Shown here piece by piece: positions 56,001 to 64,000 of a stretch of 64,000 nucleotides of DNA. The notes below the pieces were generated by a model. The model made no database searches, had not been told where the DNA came from, and saw only the letters and a program-made list of their open reading frames with translations. Origin of the DNA: Pradoshia sp. D12 (GTDB lineage Bacteria; Bacillota; Bacilli; Bacillales; Pradoshiaceae); contig NZ_CP044545.1 of the NCBI RefSeq assembly GCF_008935075.1, forward strand, positions 833,501 through 897,500, read 5' to 3'. How positions within the stretch are numbered: position 1 is the stretch's first letter; every line of letters starts with the position of its first letter. The translations under genes were made by a program, and so were the position numbers.

Positions 56001-56429
56001 TCAAAAAAGATTCTTTTTTAAAGAACTATTTGCAAGATCATTAATAGAATATTGGCTCAAGACATCTTTTATTTTATGTTGTGCTTCTAGTAGAATATCT
56101 AAAATATTTTTGTCCATTTCATCGATTTCTTTATCCATTTTAGTCGGATGTGCGTCTTTCACAATGGCAACATACACATCATAAAGAGTTGTCTTTTCGG
56201 GATTAACAACCAGCTTATAACCACCGTAGCGCCCTTCAAAACCTTCAACCATTTTTTCCTGCATTAATTTAGCTAATACCTTCCTAATAAAGCTCGATTC
56301 AACATTTAGTTTTTCAGTTAAAGTGCTGCTAGTTACAAGCTTTTTTTCGTTTGCAAGTATTGCTAAGGACTTAATGGCAACGATGAAGTTCGTTTTACCT
56401 AAGTAGCTTAATTGTAAGAGGTCTTCCAT
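56001..56429 (-). CDS. Rrf2-family regulator without cysteines
   Basis: 142 residues. Rrf2 winged helix: VAIKSLAILANEKKLVTSS, LNVESSFIRKVLAKLMQ, GRYGGYKLV wing. No Cys at all, so it cannot carry an IscR/NsrR-type Fe-S cluster; YwnA/Cys-less Rrf2 proteins exist. ATG with GGACGTGA. Divergent from an SDR gene; a 17-bp palindrome lies between them. Confidence 0.87.
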   Translation of the reverse strand: MEDLLQLSYLGKTNFIVAIKSLAILANEKKLVTSSTLTEKLNVESSFIRKVLAKLMQEKMVEGFEGRYGGYKLVVNPEKTTLYDVYVAIVKDAHPTKMDKEIDEMDKNILDILLEAQHKIKDVLSQYSINDLANSSLKKNLF

Positions 56430-56525
56430 ACATTCACGTCCAATCTGTTACTATTTTAGCAATGAATTGTTTGAAATTAAAGATAAAATGATTGACCTTA
56501 AATGGATGGATTGTTAAGTTTTAAG

Positions 56526-56542
56526 TGTGATAAAAAATCACA
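56526..56542. promoter_or_regulatory. Palindrome between Rrf2 regulator and SDR gene
   Basis: TGTGAT-AAAAA-ATCACA, perfect arms, 24 bases before the SDR start. Good candidate operator for the divergent Rrf2 regulator. Confidence 0.6.
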
Positions 56543-56565
56543 TTTAATCGAATGGAGGGATTTTG

Positions 56566-57324
56566 ATGGGACGTTTAGATAATAAAGTAGCAATTATCAC
56601 GGGTGCTGCGTCAGGTATGGGGTTAACTGCAGTTCAATTATTCATAAGTGAAGGCGCAAAGGTTGTAGCAACAGATATCGCATTTGATAAGTTAGAAGAA
56701 GTAACTGCTGTAATAGAAGGCGATATACTATGTGCTCGTTTAGATGTCACTTCTGATGAAGATTGGAAAACTGTAATGGAACAAACAAAAGAGGCATTTG
56801 GTAAAATTGATATTTTAATTAATAATGCCGGTGTATCGTTTCATAAAACACTTTTGGAAGAAACATTAGATGGATGGAATCGTACTATTAACTTAAATTT
56901 AACCTCCGTGTTCCTAGGAATGCAATCCGTTATTCCTTATATGCAGGAAAATAGCGGTGGATCAATCGTCAATTGTGTATCTTTAGCAGCGATTATTGGA
57001 AGCGCTGACAATGGTGCAGCTGCGTATGCTGCAGCAAAAGGTGGTGTCCGTGCCCTATCAAAACATGCAGCTATCAACTTTGCTAAAGATAATATCCGAG
57101 TAAATTCTATTTATCCAGGAGCCATTTTAACAGGTGCTGCCGAGCGTCATGGTGTGACATCCCGAGAAGTATTGGGGAAAGCATTTGAAGGTACAATACC
57201 ATTACCACCATTCGCAGGTGAAGCGATTGATATTGCTAACGGTTATTTATATTTAGCCTCTGATGAATCCAAATTTGTTACTGGTGAAGAATTAATCATT
57301 GATGGTGGATGGAGTTCTAAATAG
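56566..57324 (+). CDS. Short-chain dehydrogenase/reductase (glucose-1-dehydrogenase-like)
   Basis: 252 residues. Cofactor motif TGAASGMGLTAVQ, NNAGVS, catalytic YAAAKGG, C-terminal VTGEELIIDGGWSS. Classical NAD(P)-dependent SDR. ATG 56566 with GGAGGG; a TTG one codon earlier is possible. Probably controlled by the divergent Rrf2 gene, as in several Rrf2-SDR pairs. Confidence 0.9.
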   Translation: MGRLDNKVAIITGAASGMGLTAVQLFISEGAKVVATDIAFDKLEEVTAVIEGDILCARLDVTSDEDWKTVMEQTKEAFGKIDILINNAGVSFHKTLLEETLDGWNRTINLNLTSVFLGMQSVIPYMQENSGGSIVNCVSLAAIIGSADNGAAAYAAAKGGVRALSKHAAINFAKDNIRVNSIYPGAILTGAAERHGVTSREVLGKAFEGTIPLPPFAGEAIDIANGYLYLASDESKFVTGEELIIDGGWSSK

Positions 57325-57428
57325 TTTTATTTACCTTACTGAATTTACGGGGTAAAAACGGTAAATAAAAAGAGATATTTTACATTACTGGTGCTTTGAC
57401 TTTGAATATGTATAATGAACCAAATGTT

Positions 57429-57458
57429 GCGTTGATTCAAAAGGATTAACGCTTTTTT
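57429..57458 (+). terminator. Terminator after the SDR gene
   Basis: GCGTT pairs with AACGC, loop of 14, then T6. A short stem, so moderate confidence. Confidence 0.6.
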
Positions 57459-57580
57459 CTGTTGAACCTCTTATGTGGTGTAGAAACAGTTAGCTGAAGA
57501 AGGATTTCTTAAACCTAATAGAGAATTTACTTGTTTAGAGTGACTTTTTGGAAGAGTATGCTCGTGATAAAGGGGGAAAT

Positions 57581-57973
57581 ATGATGCGTTTCACTGTCAC
57601 AGGTCATGAGTTGAATACGGTACATGATATGAAAAAAATAACTTTATTATTAACTCAAGCAACCTTAGATGAGCTACATAAAGAAGAAAATAAAAAAATC
57701 CAAATAACGACTTCTCATTGTTTAATCATTGCCGACAAAATCAATACAAAAGAACCTATTATGGGTGAGATGTCTTTATTGGAACAATCAATCCTTGAAG
57801 CAGAAGATGATATACACAGCATTATTAATGAAGGCAATACTACCAATTTATCTGGAATGATATTGCTTAGAAATGTAAAAATAATTCCATTTTCAGCACC
57901 TGATAACTTCATTGAATTAGAATCCTATGCACTTTATACGGATCATATTATGGGCTTTAGTCTTACTGATTGA
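57581..57973 (+). CDS. Hypothetical protein, 130 residues
   Basis: Start ATG 57581 (AAAGGGGG upstream) gives MMRFTVTGHELNTVHDMKKI; the frame is open further up without a site. Mixed alpha/beta, acidic, no membrane or signal segment: ITTSHCLIIADKINTKEPIM, LEAEDDIHSIINEG. Not recognised. Confidence 0.65.
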   Translation: MMRFTVTGHELNTVHDMKKITLLLTQATLDELHKEENKKIQITTSHCLIIADKINTKEPIMGEMSLLEQSILEAEDDIHSIINEGNTTNLSGMILLRNVKIIPFSAPDNFIELESYALYTDHIMGFSLTD

Positions 57974-57998
57974 TATGTATAGGTGAGAGTGATACTCC

Positions 57999-58037
57999 GA
58001 GCAGTCCGCTTCATATGATGTGACCAGCTCTTTTTTT
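57999..58037 (+). terminator. Terminator
   Basis: GAGC(A)GTC pairs with GACCAGCTC imperfectly, then T7. Confidence 0.6.
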
Positions 58038-58127
58038 CTAATTCTATAAACTGGGCAAGAAGGCCATGGAACGAATTATAGAGAATATTGAATGTAGGAT
58101 TTACTGCTTAGAAATGAGGTTAATAGG

Positions 58128-58940
58128 ATGCCATATTGCAAAGTCTGCCAGGCAGAAATATATTATGAAGACATAGGTGAAGGTAAACCCATTTTAATGT
58201 TACACGGGTATTCCCTCGATCATCGATTAATGAAAGGGTGTATGGAACCCATATTTACTGATAGAAATGGGTATCGCCGTATTTATTTTGACCTTCCTGG
58301 CATGGGTTTGACGAAAAACTATGATGACATTACAAATGCTGATGATATGCTGAATACCGTTCAAGATTTTATTCAAGCCATCCTGCCTGACCAAGAATAT
58401 ATCATTGCAGGTGAGTCCTATGGGGGATATATAGCAAGAGGAGTTATTCAAAATCAATATGATAGTTTATTAGGTGCTGCTTTTATCTGTCCGGTTATCT
58501 TCCCCTATTTAGAAAACAGAAGAGTGGAGAAACATCAAATATTTAAGACGGATGAAGAATTTTTAGCCACATTAACAACGGAAGATGTAGAGAATTTCAG
58601 CAAAAATAATGTCATACTTGATGAATACACATGGTTGAGGTATAAACGAGAGATTGTAAGCGGCAGTAAACTAGGTGATGAAAAATTTTTGATGGCGTAC
58701 ATAGACCAATATGGATTTTCCTTCGAGATTGACCAAACAAATTTTATTAAGCCAAGCGTTTTCCTGCTGAGCAGACAAGATTCGTCTGTTGGCTATCAGG
58801 ACGCACTCGAATTAATTAAAAAGTATCCTAGAGCAACTTTCGCTATTTTGGATAAAGCAGGCCATAATTTACAAATTGAACAGCCCGAAATTTTTAACGT
58901 TCTAATAAATGAATGGTTGGATCGAATTGAAGGATTATGA
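58128..58940 (+). CDS. Alpha/beta hydrolase
   Basis: 270 residues. MLHGYSLDHR (oxyanion region), FDLPGMGLT, nucleophile elbow GESYGG, late acid near DSSV and His in DKAGHNLQ. Cytoplasmic esterase or hydrolase; substrate unknown. ATG with GAGGT. Starts CKVCQAEIYYE, an unusual CxxC for this family but seen in some. Confidence 0.85.
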   Translation: MPYCKVCQAEIYYEDIGEGKPILMLHGYSLDHRLMKGCMEPIFTDRNGYRRIYFDLPGMGLTKNYDDITNADDMLNTVQDFIQAILPDQEYIIAGESYGGYIARGVIQNQYDSLLGAAFICPVIFPYLENRRVEKHQIFKTDEEFLATLTTEDVENFSKNNVILDEYTWLRYKREIVSGSKLGDEKFLMAYIDQYGFSFEIDQTNFIKPSVFLLSRQDSSVGYQDALELIKKYPRATFAILDKAGHNLQIEQPEIFNVLINEWLDRIEGL

Positions 58941-58963
58941 TAGATTATTAAATAATACAAAAA

Positions 58964-58996
58964 ACAGGTACTTTCTCTTTTCTAGAAAGTACCTGT
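58964..58996. terminator. Bidirectional terminator between convergent genes
   Basis: A 13-bp perfect stem, ACAGGTACTTTCT with AGAAAGTACCTGT. Confidence 0.88.
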
Positions 58997-59010
58997 ATTA
59001 TTATTGTTTT

Positions 59011-60216
59011 TTATACTTGAATATAATAACTTCTTTTCGAATGATCAGATATAACAAAATTAATGACCAGCCCCAACAGGAAAAAAATAAAGGAACCCAT
59101 GATATAAACAGGGCGAATATCAAATAGTTCGGCAGATAATCCAATTAAGGCTGTACATATGATGATTAAAACTGCCTCTAGCATCCCTAAGACACTGGAG
59201 AATCTGCCCATAATATCTACAGGCACATTGTTTTGGTAGAAGGTTAAAAAGCCTGTATTTGCAAATGATAAAGAAAATGTTAAAACGAAAAATCCTATTG
59301 AAGCCCATATAAAATCGTTTGAAAAGGCAAAGATTAGATAACCAATCGGAGTGAAGAACGCTCCAAGTCCCATTAGTACATTTATTTTCAATTGATTCGC
59401 AAAGATTGTATTTACTAGTGAACCCCCAATGATTCCTGCACCGGCAATACTAACAAGAAATCCATAGGTACTTTCGGATAAAAAGAGAACTTTGGTTGCA
59501 AATGCAGCCTCTAATGAATCTAAGGCAGACATACATACAGACATTCCGCTAAACAGAATATATATTAATGTTATATGTTTATTTGTTTTATTGAATTGAA
59601 GGATGATTCTCCAATCATTCACCATTAATGAAGGTTTAATTTTTTCATATATACGATCTTCACTCCCAAATTCTACATTTGGAAGAAACAAAATAATGAT
59701 TACTGAAAAGAACAAAGCGAAAGAATTTATTTGGATTGCTAAATTAGGAGAACCAATGATAAAAAGGAAGCCCGCTATGGAAGGCCCTAGTATAAAACCA
59801 CAGGAATTAATAAAATTTCGCATGGCATTAAATCGTTGTCGATTTGTTTTTGGAATTAATTTTGTCATGTAGACCATTGAGGTTGGTTCAAAAATAGACC
59901 TGGCAATATTGATGATAAATACAATGAAGTAAATAAATGGAAGTGAATCTAAAAACGGTAAGATAAAAATAAAAATGGCTCTTATAATATCTAGATAAAT
60001 CATGAGCTTTCTTTTATTGAACCGATCAATTAAAGTCCCAGACCAGAAATTTGTACATAAGGATGCAATAGGCAATAGGATATATAGGATAGAAACGGCT
60101 AAGGGTGATTCTGTCTTATCCAAAATAATTAAATTTAATGCAATCAAATAAATCCATGCACCAACATTCGATACTCCAATTCCAAGTAAGAGTAAAAGGG
60201 GGTATTTCCACTTCAT
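59011..60216 (-). CDS. MFS transporter under T-box control
   Basis: 401 residues, twelve membrane helices, starting MKWKYPLLLLLGIGVSNVGA; the first half has DRFNKRKLMIYLDIIRAIFI, typical of the enterobactin/macrolide-efflux (MFS_3-like) branch. ATG with GGGAGTGG. The leader 60252-60560 is a T-box with terminator, so expression should rise when a specific tRNA is uncharged; that argues for an amino-acid-linked substrate rather than a drug. Confidence 0.86.
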   Translation of the reverse strand: MKWKYPLLLLLGIGVSNVGAWIYLIALNLIILDKTESPLAVSILYILLPIASLCTNFWSGTLIDRFNKRKLMIYLDIIRAIFIFILPFLDSLPFIYFIVFIINIARSIFEPTSMVYMTKLIPKTNRQRFNAMRNFINSCGFILGPSIAGFLFIIGSPNLAIQINSFALFFSVIIILFLPNVEFGSEDRIYEKIKPSLMVNDWRIILQFNKTNKHITLIYILFSGMSVCMSALDSLEAAFATKVLFLSESTYGFLVSIAGAGIIGGSLVNTIFANQLKINVLMGLGAFFTPIGYLIFAFSNDFIWASIGFFVLTFSLSFANTGFLTFYQNNVPVDIMGRFSSVLGMLEAVLIIICTALIGLSAELFDIRPVYIMGSFIFFLLGLVINFVISDHSKRSYYIQV

Positions 60217-60251
60217 TTAATCCACTCCCAGACATTGATTTTTAGGCCAAT

Positions 60252-60560
60252 AAAAAAGTCTCACCTCCAAGGTTAACAACCTTGGGGACGAGACTTTTGG
60301 AATTTAGTAGTTCGCGGTGCCACCCCAGTTTATTCCTGTGTCGCCACAGAAATCTTTTCGAGTACGCAGGACAAGGCCTGGTTATACTCTATCTCTTTAA
60401 CGGGAGAAACCGACGCATAATCAATATCAGATGAAATATCCTATACGAAGCTCCGAGACTTGGTTCGGCGGGCTATTACATCCTCCATTCTCAGCTACTG
60501 GAGTTCTCTGTTATGCTTAAGCGCGCTTACTCTTCTTTTCATCGCTTTTTCCTTATTATG
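60252..60560 (-). ncRNA. T-box riboswitch leader
   Basis: On the minus strand: an AGAGAAC box and stem I region, the T-box GGGGTGGCACCGCG (60311-60326 on plus), and a terminator (AAAAGTCTC ... GAGACTTTT T) at 60252-60298. The specifier loop reads CCGAACCAAG, so the codon is AAC, ACC or CCA depending on register. The UGGC bulge would pair with a tRNA having G at position 73, which favours Asn (AAC). Confidence 0.9.
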
Positions 60561-60570
60561 GATTTATAAC

Positions 60571-60599
60571 ATTATATATTGTTTTGGATAATATGGAAA
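60571..60599 (-). promoter_or_regulatory. Promoter of the T-box/MFS transcript
   Basis: TTTCCA and TATAAT with 17 bases on the minus strand, just before stem I. Confidence 0.55.
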
Positions 60600-60903
60600 T
60601 ACTAAAATAAAAATAAAAATGGGGATGTACTTCCTGATTTATAATTTTGTATTTACTAAGATTGAAATAGTATTTTTTTCAGTCACCACTTTGGCAGTCA
60701 TTACAGTTAGAAAAATATATATTATTTGCCTTATAATAAATGTAAAGGGTCATAGCATAACTTCCTTGTTGAGGATTAGTTGTTCAACTTATTTAGTGGT
60801 ATCAATAGATATATCAACAACGTCCTTGTATTATGGTGTTATGTGACCGGATTGTAGTGGAAGAATAAGTTTATTACTATCCTACCATTTAAATAGAATG
60901 TAA

Positions 60904-60957
60904 GAGCTGTCCTCTTATTAGCCATACTTCCCTGGCTTTCGGGACAGCTCCTTTTTA
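60904..60957 (+). terminator. Orphan terminator
   Basis: GAGCTGTCC pairs with GGACAGCTC, an inner AGCCA/TGGCT stem, then T5. The 300 bases before it hold no supported gene; a 75-codon frame there lacks a ribosome-binding site. Confidence 0.75.
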
Positions 60958-61093
60958 CTAGGAAAAATAGTATAGATTAACCAGCGTTATAGAAGTTTTG
61001 ATACGTTACAATTGATTGTGGATGAAGAGAGGCTTATGGCTTAAACAACATCTATAAACATCTATAATGAGCATGAATAAAGGAGACTTTTTG

Positions 61094-61996
61094 ATGATTC
61101 CTATCAATATAAAAAATACGAGCTTGATCTTAGAGGGCGGAACATTCCGCATGGTATATACAGCGGGTGTCTTAGACGGTTTTTTAGAGAAAGAGATGAT
61201 GTTTCCTTACATATTGGGAATCTCTGCGGGCGCTATTAGTGCTTGTTCCTATATTTCTGAGCAAAAAAACAGGACGATTCGCTTTATATCTACTTACCGG
61301 AATGATAAGCGCTATGTCGGAGTGCGCAATTTTCTAACGGAGCGAAGTCTGTTTGGGCTGACGTTTGCCTATGATACGGTTCCTAATCAGTTGGATTTCT
61401 TTGATTGGGAGACATATCAAAACTATCAAGGTCAAGTTTTGTTTGGCGTGACAAATGCCTATACCGGACAGGTAGAATACATGGATGGTAAAACAATGGA
61501 CAAAGGGGCTACAATTTTGCGGGCCACATGTGCTATTCCAGTCCTGTTTCCTGAAATTAAAATAAATAATGTTCCTTATTATGATGGAGGATTAGCTGAT
61601 TCGGTACCAATCCAAAAGGCGATAGCAGATGGCTATGAAAAGCATGTCATCATCTTGACCAGGCCGCGGGGCTACAGGAAGAAGCTCGACAGTCAGACAA
61701 AATGGGCAGTGAAGCTATTGCGTAAGAAATATCCGCAACTGGTTCAAGCCATGGAGAACCGTGCACATCATTATAATCAAACCATGGATTTGATAGAAAA
61801 GCTGGAGCAAGAAGGGAAAGCATTCGTTTATCGACCGCCGTTTGAACTTAAGAGTTTTGAAAAAAACACAGAGATTATGTGGAAATCACATAATAAAGGG
61901 TTAGAACAATTTCATGACCGAAATCAGGAATTACTAGATTTTCTTGGAGCTGATTATGCAGGCTGCAAAGCTGAAGCTTCTCTCTTGGAAATATAG
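61094..61996 (+). CDS. Patatin-like phospholipase
   Basis: 300 residues from ATG 61094 with AAAGGAG; ATG 61067 is upstream of that site. Oxyanion loop LEGGTFRMVYTAG, nucleophile GISAGA, catalytic Asp in YDGGLADSVP. Ser-Asp dyad lipid acyl hydrolase of the YjjU group. Single gene. Confidence 0.9.
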   Translation: MIPINIKNTSLILEGGTFRMVYTAGVLDGFLEKEMMFPYILGISAGAISACSYISEQKNRTIRFISTYRNDKRYVGVRNFLTERSLFGLTFAYDTVPNQLDFFDWETYQNYQGQVLFGVTNAYTGQVEYMDGKTMDKGATILRATCAIPVLFPEIKINNVPYYDGGLADSVPIQKAIADGYEKHVIILTRPRGYRKKLDSQTKWAVKLLRKKYPQLVQAMENRAHHYNQTMDLIEKLEQEGKAFVYRPPFELKSFEKNTEIMWKSHNKGLEQFHDRNQELLDFLGADYAGCKAEASLLEI

Positions 61997-62038
61997 GTTT
62001 CTCTAATTGTGCGAGGGATAGTATTTCCGCATAAGAAC

Positions 62039-62063
62039 AAGACTGTCAATGGACAGTCTTTTC
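62039..62063 (+). terminator. Terminator of the patatin gene
   Basis: AAGACTGTC pairs with GACAGTCTT, then TTC. Confidence 0.85.
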
Positions 62064-62162
62064 TTATACTCTTAGAGTGGATGGAGAAGGTTGATTGGTT
62101 TGATAATTAAAAAAGCTGTCTTTTTTTGCCTACACCTTTATATACAAATCTTCTGGAATCAG

Positions 62163-62756
62163 CTACATCTTTTCAGCATTCTTAACAATTTTCTTGTAAA
62201 CTTCTTCTCGGTCAAAATCCTTTTCTCCCATTCCAAATACTTCAATGACACGGTTTTTTTCATTAATAAGATAAGTGGCATTTGTGTGGATTAGGAATCC
62301 TGAACCGGGGTCTTTATATTGGAAACGGAATGCATCTGCGAGCTTTCTTGTATCCTCTGCATCTCCACGCAATACATACCATCCGTCTGCAGCAGTTGTT
62401 TTAAAGGTCTCACCGTACTCTTTCATAATCGGGAGTGTATCCCGAGCTGGATCAATTGTGACTGTCAGGAATTCGACTTTATCGCCAAACAGACCGTCTT
62501 TCACAAGCCGATCGCGTATATCGACCATTTGATAGGTTGTATTTGGACAGACATCAGGACAGTTTGTATACATAAATTCCAATAGGCGTATTTTTTGTGG
62601 AATTTCCTTGAATGAATAATCCGTACCGGTAGTGGATTCCATTGTAACTTCATTAGGAAACTCCATTTGTGACTGCCTATAACCAGTGAAGTAGTATATA
62701 CCAGCACCGATACTTAAAATTAATAAGATAGTAAAACCTATATATAACTTTTTCAT
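62163..62756 (-). CDS. SCO1/SenC copper chaperone for cytochrome c oxidase
   Basis: 197 residues. N-terminal membrane anchor (about 5-24), then a thioredoxin-like domain with copper ligands in TNCPDVCP and His in LIHTNATYLI. Delivers Cu to the CuA site of oxidase outside the membrane. Unlike several Bacillus Sco proteins it shows no lipobox Cys. It is on the backbone edge, before yhfN. Confidence 0.9.
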   Translation of the reverse strand: MKKLYIGFTILLILSIGAGIYYFTGYRQSQMEFPNEVTMESTTGTDYSFKEIPQKIRLLEFMYTNCPDVCPNTTYQMVDIRDRLVKDGLFGDKVEFLTVTIDPARDTLPIMKEYGETFKTTAADGWYVLRGDAEDTRKLADAFRFQYKDPGSGFLIHTNATYLINEKNRVIEVFGMGEKDFDREEVYKKIVKNAEKM

Positions 62757-62953
62757 ATCGTTTAACAGTTCCCCTCTGTTTGTTATTCCTCCCCTATTTT
62801 ACCATTATATAGATAGTGGTTATGGTAAAGTTGTTGGAAACTTGTGAGAAATGAGTGTCTATTTTGTGTCGTATGGAGAAAGAATGAATTAAGGTTCTAA
62901 CTTGTACAAATGCCGGTAAACTATATAGATGGAATGTTTGAGGAGGGGTATAT

Positions 62954-64000
62954 TTGCGGAGAAAATGGATTTTAATCATATTAGGCCTTTTTCTAATTTA
63001 TGCATTGGCGATATATGTTTATCTTTTTCATGGTGCCAATACAGCTATTCCTGAATCGATGAGGGGAACCAATGCAGATCCCTCTACGTTTATGAATAAG
63101 GAATTGTTAGAAAAGAGTGAAACGTATTCTAAAATACGAAACTTTTTCTTTTTTATCAGTACACCGCTTGAGTGGCTATTCTATGCGATTGTTCTGATAT
63201 CTGGATTGTCCAAAGGGCTAGAGAAATGGGGGAAGCAATCCTGGAAAAGACGTTCCGTTCAAATTAGCGCCTATGTCTTTTGGCTTTCACTCCTTTTATT
63301 TATTGTCTTCCTGCCGCTTTCATACATTCGATATAAAATATCGCTTGCCTATGGCATATCCTCTCAGGTTTTTTCCTCCTGGATGAAGGATAATTTTATT
63401 GAGTTTTGGGTGGATCTAGGAATGACTTTAATTGTTGTTCTTGTCTTGTATTGGCTCATTCGGAAAAGTCCCGCTCGCTGGTGGCTGTATAGCTGGCTTT
63501 TATGCATTCCATTCACGATATTCGTCATGTTTATTCAGCCGGTTGTCATCGATCCGCTTTACAATGATTTTTACCCGCTGAAAGATAAAGTATTGGAAGA
63601 ACAAATCCTTGATTTGGCAGCAAAAGCCAATATTCCGGCTGAGCATGTGTATGAAGTAAATATGTCAGAGAAAACCAATTCTTTAAATGCTTATGTAACA
63701 GGGGTTGGCTCAAATTCCAGAATTGTACTCTGGGACACCACATTGAACAGCCTAGAGGATGATGAGATTTTATTTATCATGGCTCATGAAATGGCTCATT
63801 ATGTGGAAAAACATATATACCTCGGTATTGCCGGGTATTTGGTTCTCATGTTGGTTGGTTTATGGCTGACAGATAAATGGATGAAAAGAGCCATACGGAA
63901 CAGAGGGGAATTGTATCACTTAGAATCCATGAGTGATATTCGGTCATTGCCGCTCTTTTTACTGATTACGTCCATTCTGTTGTTCGCAGCAAGTCCCGTT
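62954..64000 (+). CDS. yhfN: M48-family membrane metalloprotease YhfN, 3' partial
   Basis: 349 codons to the window end, no stop. TTG start with GAGGAGGGG. Several N-terminal membrane helices, then the zinc motif HEMAH with preceding NSRIVLWDTTL. Ste24/CAAX-protease-like family, matching YhfN in B. subtilis (about 425 residues), so roughly 75 residues are missing on the right. Confidence 0.88.
   Translation, partial: MRRKWILIILGLFLIYALAIYVYLFHGANTAIPESMRGTNADPSTFMNKELLEKSETYSKIRNFFFFISTPLEWLFYAIVLISGLSKGLEKWGKQSWKRRSVQISAYVFWLSLLLFIVFLPLSYIRYKISLAYGISSQVFSSWMKDNFIEFWVDLGMTLIVVLVLYWLIRKSPARWWLYSWLLCIPFTIFVMFIQPVVIDPLYNDFYPLKDKVLEEQILDLAAKANIPAEHVYEVNMSEKTNSLNAYVTGVGSNSRIVLWDTTLNSLEDDEILFIMAHEMAHYVEKHIYLGIAGYLVLMLVGLWLTDKWMKRAIRNRGELYHLESMSDIRSLPLFLLITSILLFAASPV

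Noticed and set aside
56526-56542. CRP/FNR-type site
   Set aside because: Arms look like TGTGA/TCACA but the spacer is seven rather than six bases; a site for the divergent Rrf2 regulator is more likely.
60619-60846. 75-codon plus-strand ORF before the orphan terminator
   Set aside because: No ribosome-binding site before the ATG and an unnatural amino-acid mix; kept only as possible source of the transcript ending at 60957.

Overview
The window is a low-GC Bacillaceae chromosome segment. The evidence is strong Shine-Dalgarno sites, frequent TTG/GTG starts, sporulation-type small proteins, and a gene order that follows the Bacillus subtilis yhaP-to-yhfN interval. I recognise these families by protein content; no database search was run, so the genus is not fixed.

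Left part (1-24.2 kb), conserved backbone: the end of an ABC-2 permease (yhaP), yhaO-yhaN (an SbcD/SbcC-like pair), yhaM (3'-5' exoribonuclease), yhaL, the foldase lipoprotein prsA, two tandem 28-residue YjcZ-like peptides, the MarR-type regulator hpr/scoC, yhaH, the tryptophan transporter trpP, serC, a membrane-anchored hydrolase, a GT8 glycosyltransferase, hit, ecsABC, yhaA, the haem-degrading hmoB and the haem operon hemE-hemH-hemY. The trpP leader carries a run of (G/U)AG triplets over its ribosome-binding site, which resembles a TRAP site.

Middle (24.2-35.3 kb): a frameshifted aminoglycoside acetyltransferase-like pseudogene and about 1.9 kb of decayed DNA. Backbone genes then return: yhfH, yhfI, lplJ and lcfB. 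They are followed by a three-gene ABC importer of the TrpXYZ type, an unknown protein, and azlCD.

Accessory region (35.4-62 kb): this segment lies where B. subtilis has only a short gap between yhfL and yhfN. It is packed with single-gene cassettes: seven GNAT acetyltransferases, a nucleotidyltransferase, an APH-type kinase, two SDR enzymes, a DMT and two MFS transporters, two alpha/beta hydrolases, a MarR regulator, an XRE regulator/membrane-protein pair, PaiB-like, B3/B4-domain and SMP-30 proteins, and a patatin. Small coding remnants lie between them. The backbone returns at the right edge with an M48 protease (yhfN), cut by the window end.

The most interesting item is the four-gene operon at 52.8-55.9 kb. 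A 207-residue protein keeps all four cysteines that hold the cubane of the [FeFe]-hydrogenase H-cluster. It is translationally coupled to an SsuABC-like ABC importer and sits behind a promoter overlapped by a near-perfect Fur box. No hydrogenase maturase is present, so this looks like an iron-responsive uptake system with a repurposed hydrogenase-like protein. Other points of note are a T-box leader in front of an MFS transporter, three genes whose ribosome-binding sites point to AUU, AUC or AUA start codons, and several palindromic operators beside regulator genes.
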